Source: Gammaproteobacteria bacterium
GTDB lineage: Bacteria; Pseudomonadota; Gammaproteobacteria; Steroidobacterales; SZUA-146
Assembly (NCBI GenBank): GCA_003228965.1
Contig: QIGP01000342.1
Coordinates: forward strand, 1 to 13,035
Direction of reading: 5' to 3'
Length of the DNA stretch: 13,035 bases
Part shown: in pieces, positions 1-8,658 of the stretch
Position numbering within the stretch: the stretch's first letter is position 1
Layout: each line of letters starts with the position of its first letter
Notes under the pieces: generated by a model
What the model was told of the DNA's origin: nothing
Database searches by the model: none
Seen by the model: the letters and a program-made list of their open reading frames with translations, nothing else
Position numbers and translations under genes: made by a program

Positions 1-710
1 ACAAGGCAAAGCTCAAGCCGGTGATCGGCGAGCTCGCTCATGTCGGCGGTCACGGCTTCAATGGCGGTGAGTTTGTCTTCTTCGAGTGCTATGCGACATT
101 GATTGATTTGCAGAATGTGAAGCAAAATTCGAACACCCTGCAGCACGGAACCTGCCTGTTCACGCATCACCATTTCGTCGCAGCTAATGTAAGGGGCACA
201 CTCAGCACCGTTTATTACAAGTGTGTGCAGGGCCTGATCTGCTTCGGCAGCTAATTTTAGAGCGGTAGGAAAGGAAGCCCCACCGAGCCCGACAATACCG
301 GCATCGGCGACGCGCTTACGCAGCAGGTTAGGATCTTCCAGCTGATAGTCATGGGCTAGCTTAAAGTCGGTTGTAATTACTTGTGAGGCCGCAGCCGAGA
401 TTTCAACGCACGGTGTGCTAAGTCCCGATCGGTGAGCAACGACGCGTGGACTAATATCGCTAACGACGCCTGTAATACTTGCGTGAACATTGGCACTAAA
501 GGCCCCATCGGCTATACCAACGAGCGTACCCGTGCTGACAGTTTGTCCAATCTCAACCGCTACTTTCGCAGGCAGTCCGCGGTGCTGCAACATAGGTATC
601 CAGACTTTGGACGGCGTGGGCAATACGCTAATGGGCAGGCTTGTCTGCTGGTGCTTGTTGGATCTGAGTTTCAAGCCGCCCGGAAAATTGTGCAAAGTCA
701 ACGCGTCCAT
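1..710 (-). CDS. rsxC: RsxC/RnfC, electron transport complex subunit C (partial, C-terminus off the left edge)
   Basis: This is the N-terminal 236 codons of the peripheral NADH/FMN-binding subunit of the Rnf/Rsx complex, which couples electron transfer between NADH and ferredoxin (or a SoxR-reducing target) to ion movement at the inner membrane. The reverse strand is open from an ATG at 710 to the window edge. It starts MDALTLHNFPGGLKL, the usual RnfC opening. An early biotinyl-like/RnfC N-terminal fold follows (GQTVSTGTLVG, then NVHASITGVV), and then the nucleotide-binding Rossmann-like core with AGIVGLGGASFPTALK and INGAECAPYISCDE. The 4Fe-4S cysteine motifs expected further on lie outside the window. 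The ATG shares one base with the rsxB stop (TGATG), so translation is probably coupled. Identity is by recalled family motifs. The usual length is 450 to over 700 residues, so more than half is missing. Confidence 0.93.
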   Translation of the reverse strand, partial: MDALTLHNFPGGLKLRSNKHQQTSLPISVLPTPSKVWIPMLQHRGLPAKVAVEIGQTVSTGTLVGIADGAFSANVHASITGVVSDISPRVVAHRSGLSTPCVEISAAASQVITTDFKLAHDYQLEDPNLLRKRVADAGIVGLGGASFPTALKLAAEADQALHTLVINGAECAPYISCDEMVMREQAGSVLQGVRILLHILQINQCRIALEEDKLTAIEAVTADMSELADHRLELCL

Positions 711-1261
711 CAAGGGTGAGCCTCGGGCCGCTGTGTTCGCCACGTACTAATCGTTACCGGGACATCGATCATGTCAATGCAGTCAACTGGACACGGTTCA
801 ACGCACAGATCACAGCCGGTACATTCGTTGGCAATCACCGTATGCATGAGTTTCGGCGCGCCAACAATGGCATCAACAGGACAGACAAGAATGCACTTCT
901 TACAACCAATGCACATCGATTCGTGAATGAACGCTATCTTGGCAGGTGCCTCGGCTCCGTTGTCAGGGTTTAGCGTTAACACGTTTTGTCCAAGTAGTGC
1001 GGCCAAAGAATTAATGGTCGCTTCACCTCCAGGAGGGCACTGATTTATCGGAGCCTCTTTGGCTGCTATGGCTTCGGCGTAAGGTCTGCATCCCGTATAG
1101 TTACACTGTCCGCACTGAGTCTGAGGCAGCAATGCATTAATACTCTCTACAACGCTGTCGCCCGCTGCTTCAAAACGCGGGTTGTACCGTCGATGGACAC
1201 CATACAGCATAAAACCTAGTACGGTCGTGATGCTGGTAAGGCTGATGATTGCAGTAAGCAT
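710..1261 (-). CDS. rsxB: RsxB/RnfB, Fe-S electron transfer subunit
   Basis: This 183-residue ferredoxin-like subunit passes electrons within the Rnf/Rsx complex on the cytoplasmic face. Residues 1-20 form one hydrophobic anchor. A 4Fe-4S domain follows with Cys 50, 53, 58 and 75 (QCGQCNYTGC, then QCPPGGE). Two classical CxxCxxCxxxCP ferredoxin motifs come next, at Cys 117/120/123/127 and Cys 147/150/153/157. All twelve cluster ligands are present, and the length matches the shorter gammaproteobacterial RnfB. The ATG shares its A with the TGA of rsxA, and the TGA at its end shares a base with the ATG of rsxC, so rsxA, rsxB and rsxC form a tightly coupled block. Whether the complex acts as an ion-pumping Rnf or an Rsx-type reducer of SoxR cannot be read from this gene. 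Confidence 0.96.
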   Translation of the reverse strand: MLTAIISLTSITTVLGFMLYGVHRRYNPRFEAAGDSVVESINALLPQTQCGQCNYTGCRPYAEAIAAKEAPINQCPPGGEATINSLAALLGQNVLTLNPDNGAEAPAKIAFIHESMCIGCKKCILVCPVDAIVGAPKLMHTVIANECTGCDLCVEPCPVDCIDMIDVPVTISTWRTQRPEAHP

Positions 1262-1842
1262 CAGCCGCGCACCATGCCAGAAAAACCGATGAACGCCAGA
1301 GCCATGATACCCGCCGTAATGAGACCTATTGCGGCTCCCCTAAACGGTTTTGGTATGTTGGCAAGAGCCAGTCGCTCTCGCTGTGCCGCCAGGGCTAACA
1401 GCACTAGTGAAAAGCCGGAGGCTGCACCGAAACCAAAGAACAGCGATTCAACAAAGCTGTGTTGCTCGCGTACGTTCAATAGAGCGACACCAAGCACCGC
1501 GCAGTTGGTTGTGATCAGGGGAAGGAAAATGCCCAGTATTTGATGAAGTAAAGGCGAAACGGCGCGGACCGCAATTTCGGTAAACTGTACGACGGCTGCA
1601 ATAACAACTATGAAGGAAATGATGCGCAGGTATTCAAGGTTATACGGGGCCAGCACAAACTGATTCAGACTCCAGCTCAGGCCCGACGCCAGAGTCAACA
1701 CGAATACTGTGGCGAAGCACATCCCGACAGTGCCCTCGAGTCTTTGTGTAACGCCCATGAACGGGCACAGTCCCAGAAACTGCACGAGCACAAAATTATT
1801 CACCAGAACGGTTGCAATCAGGAGTGCCAGTAGCTCGGTCAT
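1261..1842 (-). CDS. rsxA: RsxA/RnfA, integral membrane subunit
   Basis: This 193-residue, very hydrophobic protein has about six membrane segments and is the RnfA/NqrE-type core subunit of the Rnf/Rsx complex. The family signature [17 protein letters not shown] sits at residues 15-31, and [17 protein letters not shown] at 107-123. Cys 26 and Cys 114 lie in these two half-membrane segments. In the RnfA/RnfE family such cysteines hold a 2Fe-2S cluster in the membrane; the pairing here is inferred. It begins 21 bp after the metG stop. No strong Shine-Dalgarno sequence or separate promoter is visible in that gap, so it may be transcribed with metG. Confidence 0.96.
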   Translation of the reverse strand: MTELLALLIATVLVNNFVLVQFLGLCPFMGVTQRLEGTVGMCFATVFVLTLASGLSWSLNQFVLAPYNLEYLRIISFIVVIAAVVQFTEIAVRAVSPLLHQILGIFLPLITTNCAVLGVALLNVREQHSFVESLFFGFGAASGFSLVLLALAAQRERLALANIPKPFRGAAIGLITAGIMALAFIGFSGMVRG

Positions 1843-1863
1843 GATGTGGTTGGTGGTCGCGCG

Positions 1864-3882
1864 TTAAGTAACTCGCTGACCTGGTTCAGCACCGCTGTCG
1901 GGCGAGAGTATATAAACGCCCGAATCGTTGCTTGCCGCAAGCACCATGCCCTCGGATATTCCGAAGCGCATTTTGCGCGGTGCCAGGTTAGCGACCATGA
2001 CCGTAAGTCGGCCAATGAGTTGGTCGGGGTCGTAGCTGCGTTTGATGCCAGCGAACACGTTGCGAGTAGAACCGCCGAGGTCAAGCGTTAGCTGCACGAG
2101 CTTGTCAGCACCTTCCACCACTTGAGCGTCGGTGATGCGTACTACGCGCAGATCGACTTTTTTGAAATCGTCAATCGAGATGGTGCTGTCGTCTGCGTCT
2201 TTCGCCACCTGTTTTGGTTCGGCAGTGGCAGCCGCTGCTGCGCGTTCTTCAGCCATCATCGCTTCAACGTGTTTACCGTCGACGCGCGACTTAAGCGGTT
2301 TAAACGTGTTCACTTTATGCTTGAGTAGAGGCGTTTCGACGTCGTCCCAAGAAGTGACAGGCGCGTTTAAGAACTCGCCCGCTTGGGCAGACAGAGCTGG
2401 TAGAACAGGCGTGAGGTAAACGAGCAGGGCACGGAACATGTTTAGCCCTTGGGTACATACCGCTTGAACCTTGGCTTCCTGTCCTTCTTCTTTAACCAGC
2501 TTCCAGGGCTTGTGGTGATCTACGTATTGATTGGCGAGGTCAGCCAATTCCATAATGCTGCGCGCGGCAGAAGAGTACTGGCGGTCCCGGTAATACAGGT
2601 CTATGTCACTTCCCGCATCGACGAATTTTTGGTACAGATCTTCGTCGTGTAATGTGCTTGCAAGCTCGCCCTCGAAGTTGCGGGAAATAAACCCGGCGCA
2701 GCGACTGGCGATGTTGACGAACTTGTTTACGAGGTCTGCGTTTACCCGTGCGACGAAATCGTCACCGTTAAAATCGAGATCGTCGATGCCTGGCCGTAGC
2801 TTGCTAAAGAAGTAGTATCTGAGCGCTTCCGGGTCAAGGTGGTTGAGGTAGGTACGAGCACCAATGAGTTCGCCTTTGGACTTGGACATTTTTGCTTTGT
2901 TTAACGTCAGGTGCCCGTGTGCAAATACTTGCGTAGGCATTCGATAGCCAGCGCCGCTTAGTACAGCAGGCCAAAACAGGCAATGAAAATTGATAATATC
3001 TTTGCCAATAAAATGGTATACCGCATGTTTACTGTCGATGTTCCAGTAGTCGTCAAAACTAACGCCGTTTTTATCGCAGTAATGTTTGAAACTCGCCATG
3101 TAGCCAACGGGTGCGTCTACCCATACGTAAAAGTATTTGTCATCGGTGCCAGGAATCTTGAAGCCGAAGTAGGGCGCGTCGCGTGATATATCCCAGTCTT
3201 TAAGTCCGGCATCCACCCATTCAAGCAATTTGTTTAACACCGCTTCGTCGATGTTGTCAGTTGTTAGCCATTGGCGCAGTTCGTCATTGAACCCGGATAA
3301 TTTGAAAAACAAATGTTCGGATTCTTTGGCAACAGGAGGGGATCCTGAAACCTTGGATACAGGGTCAATCAGATCGAGTGGGTCGTACGTTGCGCTGCAC
3401 TTGTCGCAGTTGTCACCGTATTGATCGGGTGACTTGCAGTTGGGGCAGGTTCCCGTGACATAGCGATCAGGCAAGAACATTTCTTTCTCGGCGTCATAGG
3501 CCTGGGTGATGATACGGCGATCGATGTGGCCGGCCGCGTCCAGCTTATTGAAGATGCCCTCAACCAACTCGCGATTTTCCGGCGAATGTGTGGTGTAAAA
3601 CTCGTCGAAGTCGACGTAGAAGTCTTCGAAGTCCCGAATGTGTGAATCCCGGATTCGGCTGACCAGTTGCTCGGGGTCAATGCCTTCTTCGGCTGCCCGT
3701 AACATGATCGGAGTGCCATGGGCATCGCTTGCACACACGCTCACACAATTGTTGCCGACAAGGCGCTGGTAGCGAGTCCAGATATCGGATTGCACGTAGC
3801 CGACCATGTGGCCAATGTGTAAAGGGCCGTTGGCATAGGGCAGAGCGGTCGAGATGAGAATGTTGTGATCGAGCTTTGGCAT
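1864..3882 (-). CDS. metG: Methionine--tRNA ligase (MetRS)
   Basis: This protein of 672 residues charges tRNA(Met) and initiator tRNA with methionine in the cytoplasm. Class I synthetase signatures are intact: HIGH at residues 22-25 and KMSKS at 331-335. The zinc knuckle has Cys 146, 149, 159 and 162 (CPNCK, then CDKC), as in the long E. coli-type enzyme. The anticodon-binding helical domain follows. After an Ala/Glu-rich linker (about 545-570) comes a C-terminal OB-fold tRNA-binding domain (about 572-672, starting [13 protein letters not shown]), which also makes the enzyme a dimer in relatives. Length matches the E. coli enzyme. The ATG at 3882 gives the family N-terminus ([18 protein letters not shown]) with no extra residues. 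No clear Shine-Dalgarno sequence precedes it. In E. coli and Pseudomonas metG lies next to mrp; here three genes separate them. Confidence 0.98.
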   Translation of the reverse strand: MPKLDHNILISTALPYANGPLHIGHMVGYVQSDIWTRYQRLVGNNCVSVCASDAHGTPIMLRAAEEGIDPEQLVSRIRDSHIRDFEDFYVDFDEFYTTHSPENRELVEGIFNKLDAAGHIDRRIITQAYDAEKEMFLPDRYVTGTCPNCKSPDQYGDNCDKCSATYDPLDLIDPVSKVSGSPPVAKESEHLFFKLSGFNDELRQWLTTDNIDEAVLNKLLEWVDAGLKDWDISRDAPYFGFKIPGTDDKYFYVWVDAPVGYMASFKHYCDKNGVSFDDYWNIDSKHAVYHFIGKDIINFHCLFWPAVLSGAGYRMPTQVFAHGHLTLNKAKMSKSKGELIGARTYLNHLDPEALRYYFFSKLRPGIDDLDFNGDDFVARVNADLVNKFVNIASRCAGFISRNFEGELASTLHDEDLYQKFVDAGSDIDLYYRDRQYSSAARSIMELADLANQYVDHHKPWKLVKEEGQEAKVQAVCTQGLNMFRALLVYLTPVLPALSAQAGEFLNAPVTSWDDVETPLLKHKVNTFKPLKSRVDGKHVEAMMAEERAAAAATAEPKQVAKDADDSTISIDDFKKVDLRVVRITDAQVVEGADKLVQLTLDLGGSTRNVFAGIKRSYDPDQLIGRLTVMVANLAPRKMRFGISEGMVLAASNDSGVYILSPDSGAEPGQRVT

Positions 3883-3896
3883 GAGAGTTCATCAAA

Positions 3897-3912
3897 CACC
3901 CGTAGCAGGGTG
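3897..3912 (-). other. Small hairpin in the metG leader
   Basis: A CACCC/GGGTG inverted repeat with a 6-nt loop sits 15 nt upstream of the metG ATG, where a Shine-Dalgarno sequence would be expected and none is seen. It could affect initiation, but a 5-bp stem can occur by chance. Confidence 0.25.
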
Positions 3913-3939
3913 CGTTCAGGATTAGAAAGAAGAGACGCT

Positions 3940-3948
3940 AGTATGCCA
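3940..3948 (-). promoter_or_regulatory. Possible extended -10 promoter for metG
   Basis: Read on the minus strand, TGGCATACT contains a TGn extension followed by CATACT, a five-of-six match to the sigma-70 -10 box. Transcription would start near 3933 and leave a leader of about 50 nt before the metG ATG. No good -35 box lies at 16-18 bp, which is usual for extended -10 promoters. This is a motif match only. Confidence 0.3.
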
Positions 3949-4025
3949 CAGGCCGATCAAAACAGCCGCAAGATACGTTGTGTCAAAAGCGCTGATGTGG
4001 GGAGAAAAACGCTGTGGTTCAGGAG

Positions 4026-5096
4026 CTAATCTTCAGCGCCGGGAGGCGCGAATTCCTTGAAGGCGGACTTGTGGTTCGCTTTCAAATAAGCGTCTTCGCC
4101 GGTAATTTGCCGTTTCTGCAGCAAGCGCTTGAGCGCACCGTCCATTGTTTGCATGCCAGACTGCGCAGAACCCTGCATTGAGTTTTCAATCTGATCGAGT
4201 TTGCCCTGGCGAATCAGGTTGGCAATCGCTGAATTATTGACCATGATTTCCATGGCGGCGACGCGACCTTTTTTGTCAACGCGCTTGAGCAACTGCTGGG
4301 CAATCACACCGCGCAGTGAGGTCGACAGCATTGAGCGGATATGCCCCTGCTTGTCGGCAGGAAAGGTGTTTATTATGCGGTCAACGGTAGCCGCGGCGCT
4401 GTTGGTGTGCAGCGTACCCATAACCAATATACCGGTTTCGGCCGCCGTTACAGCGATGCTCATGGTCTCAAGATCACGCATCTCGCCGACGAGTATCACG
4501 TCAGGGTCTTCTCGAAGTGCCGATTTCAGTGCCGCCGAAAAGCTTTTGGTGTGCACGCCAACTTCGCGTTGGCTTATGAGGCAACCCAAACGTTTGTGGG
4601 TGAATTCTATCGGATCCTCGATAGTGAGAATATGGCCCTTACGCGATTCGTTAATTTCGTTAACCATCGCCGCGAGGGTGGTTGACTTGCCGGAACCGGT
4701 TTTCCCGGTGACCAGAACAAGGCCCTGTTTTTCTTTACACAGGTTGATGATTGCGCGAGGAGCGTTTAAGTCTTTGAGTGTTAACGCGTCGCCTGGAATG
4801 GCACGCATGACAGTACCCATCCCGTTGATGTGGCGAAACACGTTAACTCTGAAGCGTGCTATATCGCTCAGAGGATACGCAAAGTCGGCACCGTCGTGCT
4901 CTTCAAACTGTTCCTTCGCGGCAGGCGTCATGATCTCTTCAATCAGTGCAGCGACTTCTTTAGCGGGCAGGGGTCGGTCGCCAATGTGTTTGAGATCGCC
5001 GTACTGGCGCATACGCGGCGGGTCGCCTGCAAGAATGTGCAAGTCAGAACCGTCGTTCTCCATCATCATATTCAGATACTTATCGATTTCAGCCAT
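4026..5096 (-). CDS. PilT/PilU-family type IV pilus retraction-type ATPase, second of tandem pair
   Basis: This 356-residue protein is a hexameric secretion-superfamily ATPase of the kind that drives pilus retraction at the inner-membrane base. An N-terminal PAS-like domain (SDLHILAGDPPRMRQYGDL) is followed by the RecA-like core. That core has Walker A GKTGSGKST at 131-139, the Asp box ILTIEDPIEF at 156-165, Walker B DVILVGEMRD with Glu 205, and the His box LHTNSAAATVDR with His 230. The C-terminal motif that reads AIRNLIRE in retraction PilTs is AIANLIRQ here (290-297). All catalytic residues are present. The protein aligns with its upstream neighbour without a visible gap through the core, so the two look like a tandem duplication. 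A good Shine-Dalgarno sequence (GAGGGA, 8 nt before the ATG) overlaps the stop of the previous gene. It ends in TAG. Whether it plays a PilT or a PilU role cannot be decided, so no symbol is given. Confidence 0.9.
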   Translation of the reverse strand: MAEIDKYLNMMMENDGSDLHILAGDPPRMRQYGDLKHIGDRPLPAKEVAALIEEIMTPAAKEQFEEHDGADFAYPLSDIARFRVNVFRHINGMGTVMRAIPGDALTLKDLNAPRAIINLCKEKQGLVLVTGKTGSGKSTTLAAMVNEINESRKGHILTIEDPIEFTHKRLGCLISQREVGVHTKSFSAALKSALREDPDVILVGEMRDLETMSIAVTAAETGILVMGTLHTNSAAATVDRIINTFPADKQGHIRSMLSTSLRGVIAQQLLKRVDKKGRVAAMEIMVNNSAIANLIRQGKLDQIENSMQGSAQSGMQTMDGALKRLLQKRQITGEDAYLKANHKSAFKEFAPPGAED

Positions 5097-5115
5097 GTTT
5101 AATCCCTCAACCGTC
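5088..5115 (-). promoter_or_regulatory. Ribosome binding site overlapping the upstream stop codon (translational coupling)
   Basis: On the minus strand the first PilT gene ends in TGA, and the same bases begin the Shine-Dalgarno sequence GAGGGA, 8 nt before the ATG of the second PilT gene at 5096. This fixes the start of the second gene and indicates coupled translation of the pair. Confidence 0.7.
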
Positions 5116-6201
5116 CTGCAAATTCAGATGAGGAAGAATGTTGGTGTCGGTCACAAACTTCTCAAATTTGGATTTGTCGTCGGCGTATAGATACGCATCG
5201 TCAGGGTTGACCAGCCGTTTGGTTACAGCGTCGAGCAGGGCCTGGTCCATTAGCTGCATGCCAAGGTATTTACCGGTTTGTACCTGCGACGGAATCAAAT
5301 GGGTTTGATCGTTGGCAATTAGTTTGGCAATAGCGCGTGTCATGACCATGATTTCAAGCACGGCTTTGCGGCCTTTTCGGTCTGGAGTCTTCACCAGAAT
5401 TTGCGAAATTACGGCCTGCAGACTTTGCGATAAAAAGCTCTTGGCCTGTTCGCGTTCATCGGACGGCAACGCGTCCAAAATACGGTCGATCGACTTAACC
5501 GCTCCTGTCGTATGCATGGTACCGAGGACCAGGTGGCCCGTCTCGGCCGCTGTCATGGCCATTGAAATGGTTTCGGCGTCGCGCATCTCGCCGACCAGAA
5601 TGACGTCCGGGTCTTCACGCAGGGCGGCACGCAGACCGTCGGCAAAGGAATTGAGATGAGTGCCAATTTCACGCTGGATCACCTGCGAGCGTTTACTCGG
5701 GTGAACAAATTCGATGGGATCTTCCAGGCTTAAAATGTTCAGCGGTCTGGTCTTGTTTAGATGGTCAATCATCGAGGCGAGCGTTGTCGACTTACCGGTT
5801 CCGGTCGCGCCCGTGACAAGTACAAGGCCCTGGTGTAAATCGGTCAGGTCGCGAACCACTTCGGGTAATCCCAGTTTGCTCATTTCGGGGATGGTGTTCG
5901 GAATGTGCCGAAACACGGCGCCAGGCCCGGTGTCTTTGTGAAACAGGTTGGCCCGAAAGCGGCCGCCCTCTTCAGTGACGTAGGAAAAATCAAGGTCGTC
6001 GCCGTCCGCGTATTTTATCTGTTGTGCTTTAGTAAGAATCTCGTCGAAGTAGCCACCCAATTCGATATCTTTGAGCTCGCGAAACTTGATGGGCACCAGG
6101 TCGCCACTAATACGCAACATGGGAGGTACACCTACGGCAAGGTGGATGTCTGAGCAGCCCTGAGCGAGCGCGAGTTTTAAAAATGCGTCTATACGTGCCA
6201 T
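5107..6201 (-). CDS. pilT: PilT-family type IV pilus retraction-type ATPase, first of tandem pair
   Basis: This 364-residue PilT-family motor ATPase is predicted to act at the cytoplasmic base of a type IV pilus. The N-terminal domain carries GCSDIHLAVGVPPMLRISGD (residues 15-34). Walker A GATGTGKST is at 131-139, the Asp box LSLEDPIEF at 157-165, Walker B DVILVGEMRD with Glu 205, and the His box MHTTGAVKSIDR with His 230. The motif corresponding to AIRNLIRE is AIAKLIAN (290-297), clearly degenerate, although the following THLIPSQVQTG is PilT-like. Residue numbering of all motifs equals that of the next gene. It starts 9 bp after the kinase stop, and the kinase, this gene and the next form one operon. 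No pilin or pilus assembly gene lies in the window, so the pilus system it serves is unknown. It could be canonical PilT or an extra paralogue. Confidence 0.9.
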   Translation of the reverse strand: MARIDAFLKLALAQGCSDIHLAVGVPPMLRISGDLVPIKFRELKDIELGGYFDEILTKAQQIKYADGDDLDFSYVTEEGGRFRANLFHKDTGPGAVFRHIPNTIPEMSKLGLPEVVRDLTDLHQGLVLVTGATGTGKSTTLASMIDHLNKTRPLNILSLEDPIEFVHPSKRSQVIQREIGTHLNSFADGLRAALREDPDVILVGEMRDAETISMAMTAAETGHLVLGTMHTTGAVKSIDRILDALPSDEREQAKSFLSQSLQAVISQILVKTPDRKGRKAVLEIMVMTRAIAKLIANDQTHLIPSQVQTGKYLGMQLMDQALLDAVTKRLVNPDDAYLYADDKSKFEKFVTDTNILPHLNLQDG

Positions 6202-6210
6202 GAGTGATGG

Positions 6211-8592
6211 TTATCCGATGATGGCTTCGAGATCAGTTCGTAGAGCTTCCATAGATTGATACCTGTCGGCCTTGTCTACGGCAAGGACCTTGTCCACAAT
6301 TTTGACCACGTAATCCGGAACCTCGGGATTGCGCTCCTGGATTGGCGTGTAGTCACCCTGGACGTGCTGGTACATCACGGCCATGTGATCACCCTCGGTG
6401 TACGGAGGTTCGCCTGCAAGTAATTCATAAAAAATTACTCCAAGACTGTATATGTCTGCTCGTTGATCGACTTTCTTGCCGAGAATCTGTTCGGGTGCCA
6501 TGTATTTTGGCGAACCAATAACGTAGCCAGTTTTAGTCAGCTGTGTATCGCCGCCTGACTGAGCTGAGGCCACACCGAAGTCAACAACCTTGACGATGCC
6601 GTCGTTATTGACCAGTACGTTGGCTGGTTTAAGATCCCGGTGAATAATGCCCACGTGGTGTGCAACGGCCATGCCAAGCGCAATGTCACGTGCGATGGCA
6701 GCGGCTTTCTTTACTGCCACCGGTTTGTTATTTGGAATTTCGCCACGCAGCGTGTGCGACGGGAAGTACTCCATCGATATGGCGTAGAGTCCGCCGAGCT
6801 TGAGGAAGTCGTAAATTCGAATAACGTTCTTGTGCGTAATTTTTCGTGAGTAGCGTAATTCGTGCACGAATCGCTGCATCATTTCTTCGTCGGATGAAAT
6901 GTTCTGGTTCAAGAACTTGAGCACCAGGCGTTCGGATACAATGGTGTCCTCGACGAGTATGACAGTGCCGAACGCGCCTTTACCGATGTTCTGGATGAAC
7001 TTGTAGCGGCCTTCGATCACGTCGCCGGCGGTCAGCTTGCCAATGTCCAGAGTAGGCGCTTCAGAAGCGGCTTCTTTAATAACTTCGGGCGCGTTGTCGA
7101 CCAGTACTGTCATTTGCGGTTCGGCCATACGTTCGGCGAGGTGGTTTTCTGCTATTTGAGTTTGTGAGAAACGTGATGACAAGTCGCTAACCGCGCGTTT
7201 CATAGCCTGTTGAATCGCTGGGTCTTCGTCGTTAGTTTCCGCCGAGAGTAGCTTGATAGCTTCCGAAGCCGAGTTGTCGTCAACAAGCCTCGTAACCACA
7301 GCCGCCGCTTCCAGTTTAATTTCTTTTTCGCGACGCGACAGTAGTGGTAACACATATTTCAGGTGCGGCGCGGAGCCCATTTCGCTGATGGCGCGTAATG
7401 CCGCTGGAATGGATTTTGCATGACCGTTGAGCATTTCAATAATAGGGGGCAGTGCTTTTTTGTCGCCAATTTCAGTTAGCGCATCGACTGCTCTTTCGCG
7501 TACCCACCAGTCAGGATCTTTAATCGCGCCGATCAGATAGTTTGTGGCCTTTTCAGATTTAGTGCTGTTCAGAATTTCGATAGCCGCGCGGCGTATTTGC
7601 TCGTCGTCGTCGTTAATCAGTTCGAGCACGGCATCGACAACGCGTTCTCCACCGATAGATGCAAGAGCGTCGGTAGCGCGGGAGCGTACCCACCAGTCGC
7701 TGTCCTGCAGTGCGTCGAGCAAGTCTTTGATGGACTCGGTGCTGGCTACTTCGTTGAGGACTTCAACGGCGGCTCTGCGTGCGTATTCGTTTTCATCCTG
7801 AAGTGCAGGCAGGATGTGTTTGACCATGTTGGGATGGTTGATGGTGACCAGAACATCAACGGCTTTGTTTTGCACGTCGATGTCGTCGTCCATGAGCAGC
7901 TCGCACATAATCGCTATATCGACTTTTGTGCCCATTTTGGAAAGCGCAGACAGAGCCGCTTGTTTTACTTCGTTGTTGCGATCGCTCAGCTGGTCCTGAA
8001 TAGCTTTTTGTACTTTAGGGCTTGGGAAGCGTGTGAGCGCAGCAATGATGTAGCAGCGAATGAGTGGGTCTTTGCCTGATACACGGCCGAGAAGATCGGA
8101 CACCAGATCTTCTGTAGCCAGCTCCTGAACCATTTTCATTGCCACTTCTTTCTCGCCGTGCTCCATGTTGTACGCCGCGCTTAATAGCTTGCGCACGTTT
8201 ATTCGATTTTTATGCGCACCCATTATTTTGAGAATTTGAGACGGCGGAACGGAGTCGTTATCGAGAAAGTCGAAGAGCTGATTGGGATCGAAACTATGTG
8301 AAGATCCCAGAGCCCAGGTCACGCCACTGGAGACCCGTTTGTTGGAGTGCTCGAGAGCGCGAACGAATGTGGGTAAGTTTTTTGAGTTGATATTCTGAGT
8401 CAGAATATCAACAAACGTCACCATTTGAGATTTGTTGGCAAGTTCCAGGCCGTCAATTATTTTAGGCGTTGCGCCATCGCCCAATGCGGTAAGTCGCTCG
8501 ATGGCTTTTTCGGCCTCGGGCGTATCGTGGTGACGCATAGTGATCAACTGATTGACCAGCTTGTCGGCACGAAGTCCGCTAAATAATTTCAT
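6211..8592 (-). CDS. HEAT-repeat / Hanks-type serine-threonine protein kinase
   Basis: This is a soluble protein of 793 residues with no signal peptide or membrane segment. Residues about 20-480 are helical HEAT/PBS-lyase-like repeats of about 31 residues. The clearest are at 262-390, with DSDWWVRSRATDALASIG and DPDWWVRERAVDALTEIG exactly 62 residues apart. A linker (about 480-525) leads to a C-terminal kinase domain (about 528-790). All key elements are present: Gly-loop GKGAFGTV (537-544), Lys 559, alpha-C Glu 578, HRDLKPAN (651-658), DFG (671-673) and the APE motif (699-701). It is therefore predicted active. Substrates are unknown; the co-transcribed PilT ATPases are obvious candidates, with the HEAT solenoid as docking surface. 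I chose ATG 8592, which has a weak AGG upstream and begins MKLFSGLRADKL. A TTG at 8637 would add 15 unpersuasive residues. I do not recognise an established gene name. Confidence 0.92.
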   Translation of the reverse strand: MKLFSGLRADKLVNQLITMRHHDTPEAEKAIERLTALGDGATPKIIDGLELANKSQMVTFVDILTQNINSKNLPTFVRALEHSNKRVSSGVTWALGSSHSFDPNQLFDFLDNDSVPPSQILKIMGAHKNRINVRKLLSAAYNMEHGEKEVAMKMVQELATEDLVSDLLGRVSGKDPLIRCYIIAALTRFPSPKVQKAIQDQLSDRNNEVKQAALSALSKMGTKVDIAIMCELLMDDDIDVQNKAVDVLVTINHPNMVKHILPALQDENEYARRAAVEVLNEVASTESIKDLLDALQDSDWWVRSRATDALASIGGERVVDAVLELINDDDEQIRRAAIEILNSTKSEKATNYLIGAIKDPDWWVRERAVDALTEIGDKKALPPIIEMLNGHAKSIPAALRAISEMGSAPHLKYVLPLLSRREKEIKLEAAAVVTRLVDDNSASEAIKLLSAETNDEDPAIQQAMKRAVSDLSSRFSQTQIAENHLAERMAEPQMTVLVDNAPEVIKEAASEAPTLDIGKLTAGDVIEGRYKFIQNIGKGAFGTVILVEDTIVSERLVLKFLNQNISSDEEMMQRFVHELRYSRKITHKNVIRIYDFLKLGGLYAISMEYFPSHTLRGEIPNNKPVAVKKAAAIARDIALGMAVAHHVGIIHRDLKPANVLVNNDGIVKVVDFGVASAQSGGDTQLTKTGYVIGSPKYMAPEQILGKKVDQRADIYSLGVIFYELLAGEPPYTEGDHMAVMYQHVQGDYTPIQERNPEVPDYVVKIVDKVLAVDKADRYQSMEALRTDLEAIIG
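7498..7698 (-). repeat. Direct repeat in the HEAT region (two 15-bp copies 186 bp apart)
   Basis: The 15-mer GCGTACCCACCAGTC occurs at 7498-7512 and again at 7684-7698 on the plus strand, 186 bp (62 codons) apart and in the same reading frame of the kinase gene. It encodes the DWWVR part of two HEAT-like units. The surrounding codons have diverged, so this marks an old two-unit duplication or strong constraint on these residues. Confidence 0.75.
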
Positions 8593-8658
8593 TAAAACCT
8601 GCAAAGCCTTGGCAACGAAGTGTGAGTGCACCCCCAATCATTGGCACAAGCTATTCAA

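Larger units (their letters stand above)
3883..4025. other. Intergenic region between the pilT-type operon end and metG
   Basis: These 143 bp separate the stop of the second pilT-type gene from the metG start; both genes are read on the minus strand. I see no RNA gene and no convincing terminator with a T-tract. A possible extended -10 promoter and a small hairpin just before metG are listed separately. Confidence 0.6.

Noticed and set aside
3677..3895. Short minus-strand frame starting before metG
   Set aside because: It overlaps metG in another frame and has no family features; metG explains the region fully.
4201..5190. Long plus-strand open frame of 329 codons
   Set aside because: It lies wholly antisense to the pilT-type genes, whose reverse-strand frames carry complete family motifs. 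Its translation is low in complexity (Ser/Arg/Ile-rich) and shows no domain I recognise.
7597..8079. Plus-strand open frame of 160 codons inside the kinase gene
   Set aside because: It is antisense to the HEAT repeats, has no recognisable domain, and is explained by the regular codon pattern of the real gene.
8642..8657. TGGCAC-type sigma-54 promoter on the plus strand
   Set aside because: The -24 half matches, but the conserved GC at the -12 position is TC, and no gene starts at a suitable distance.
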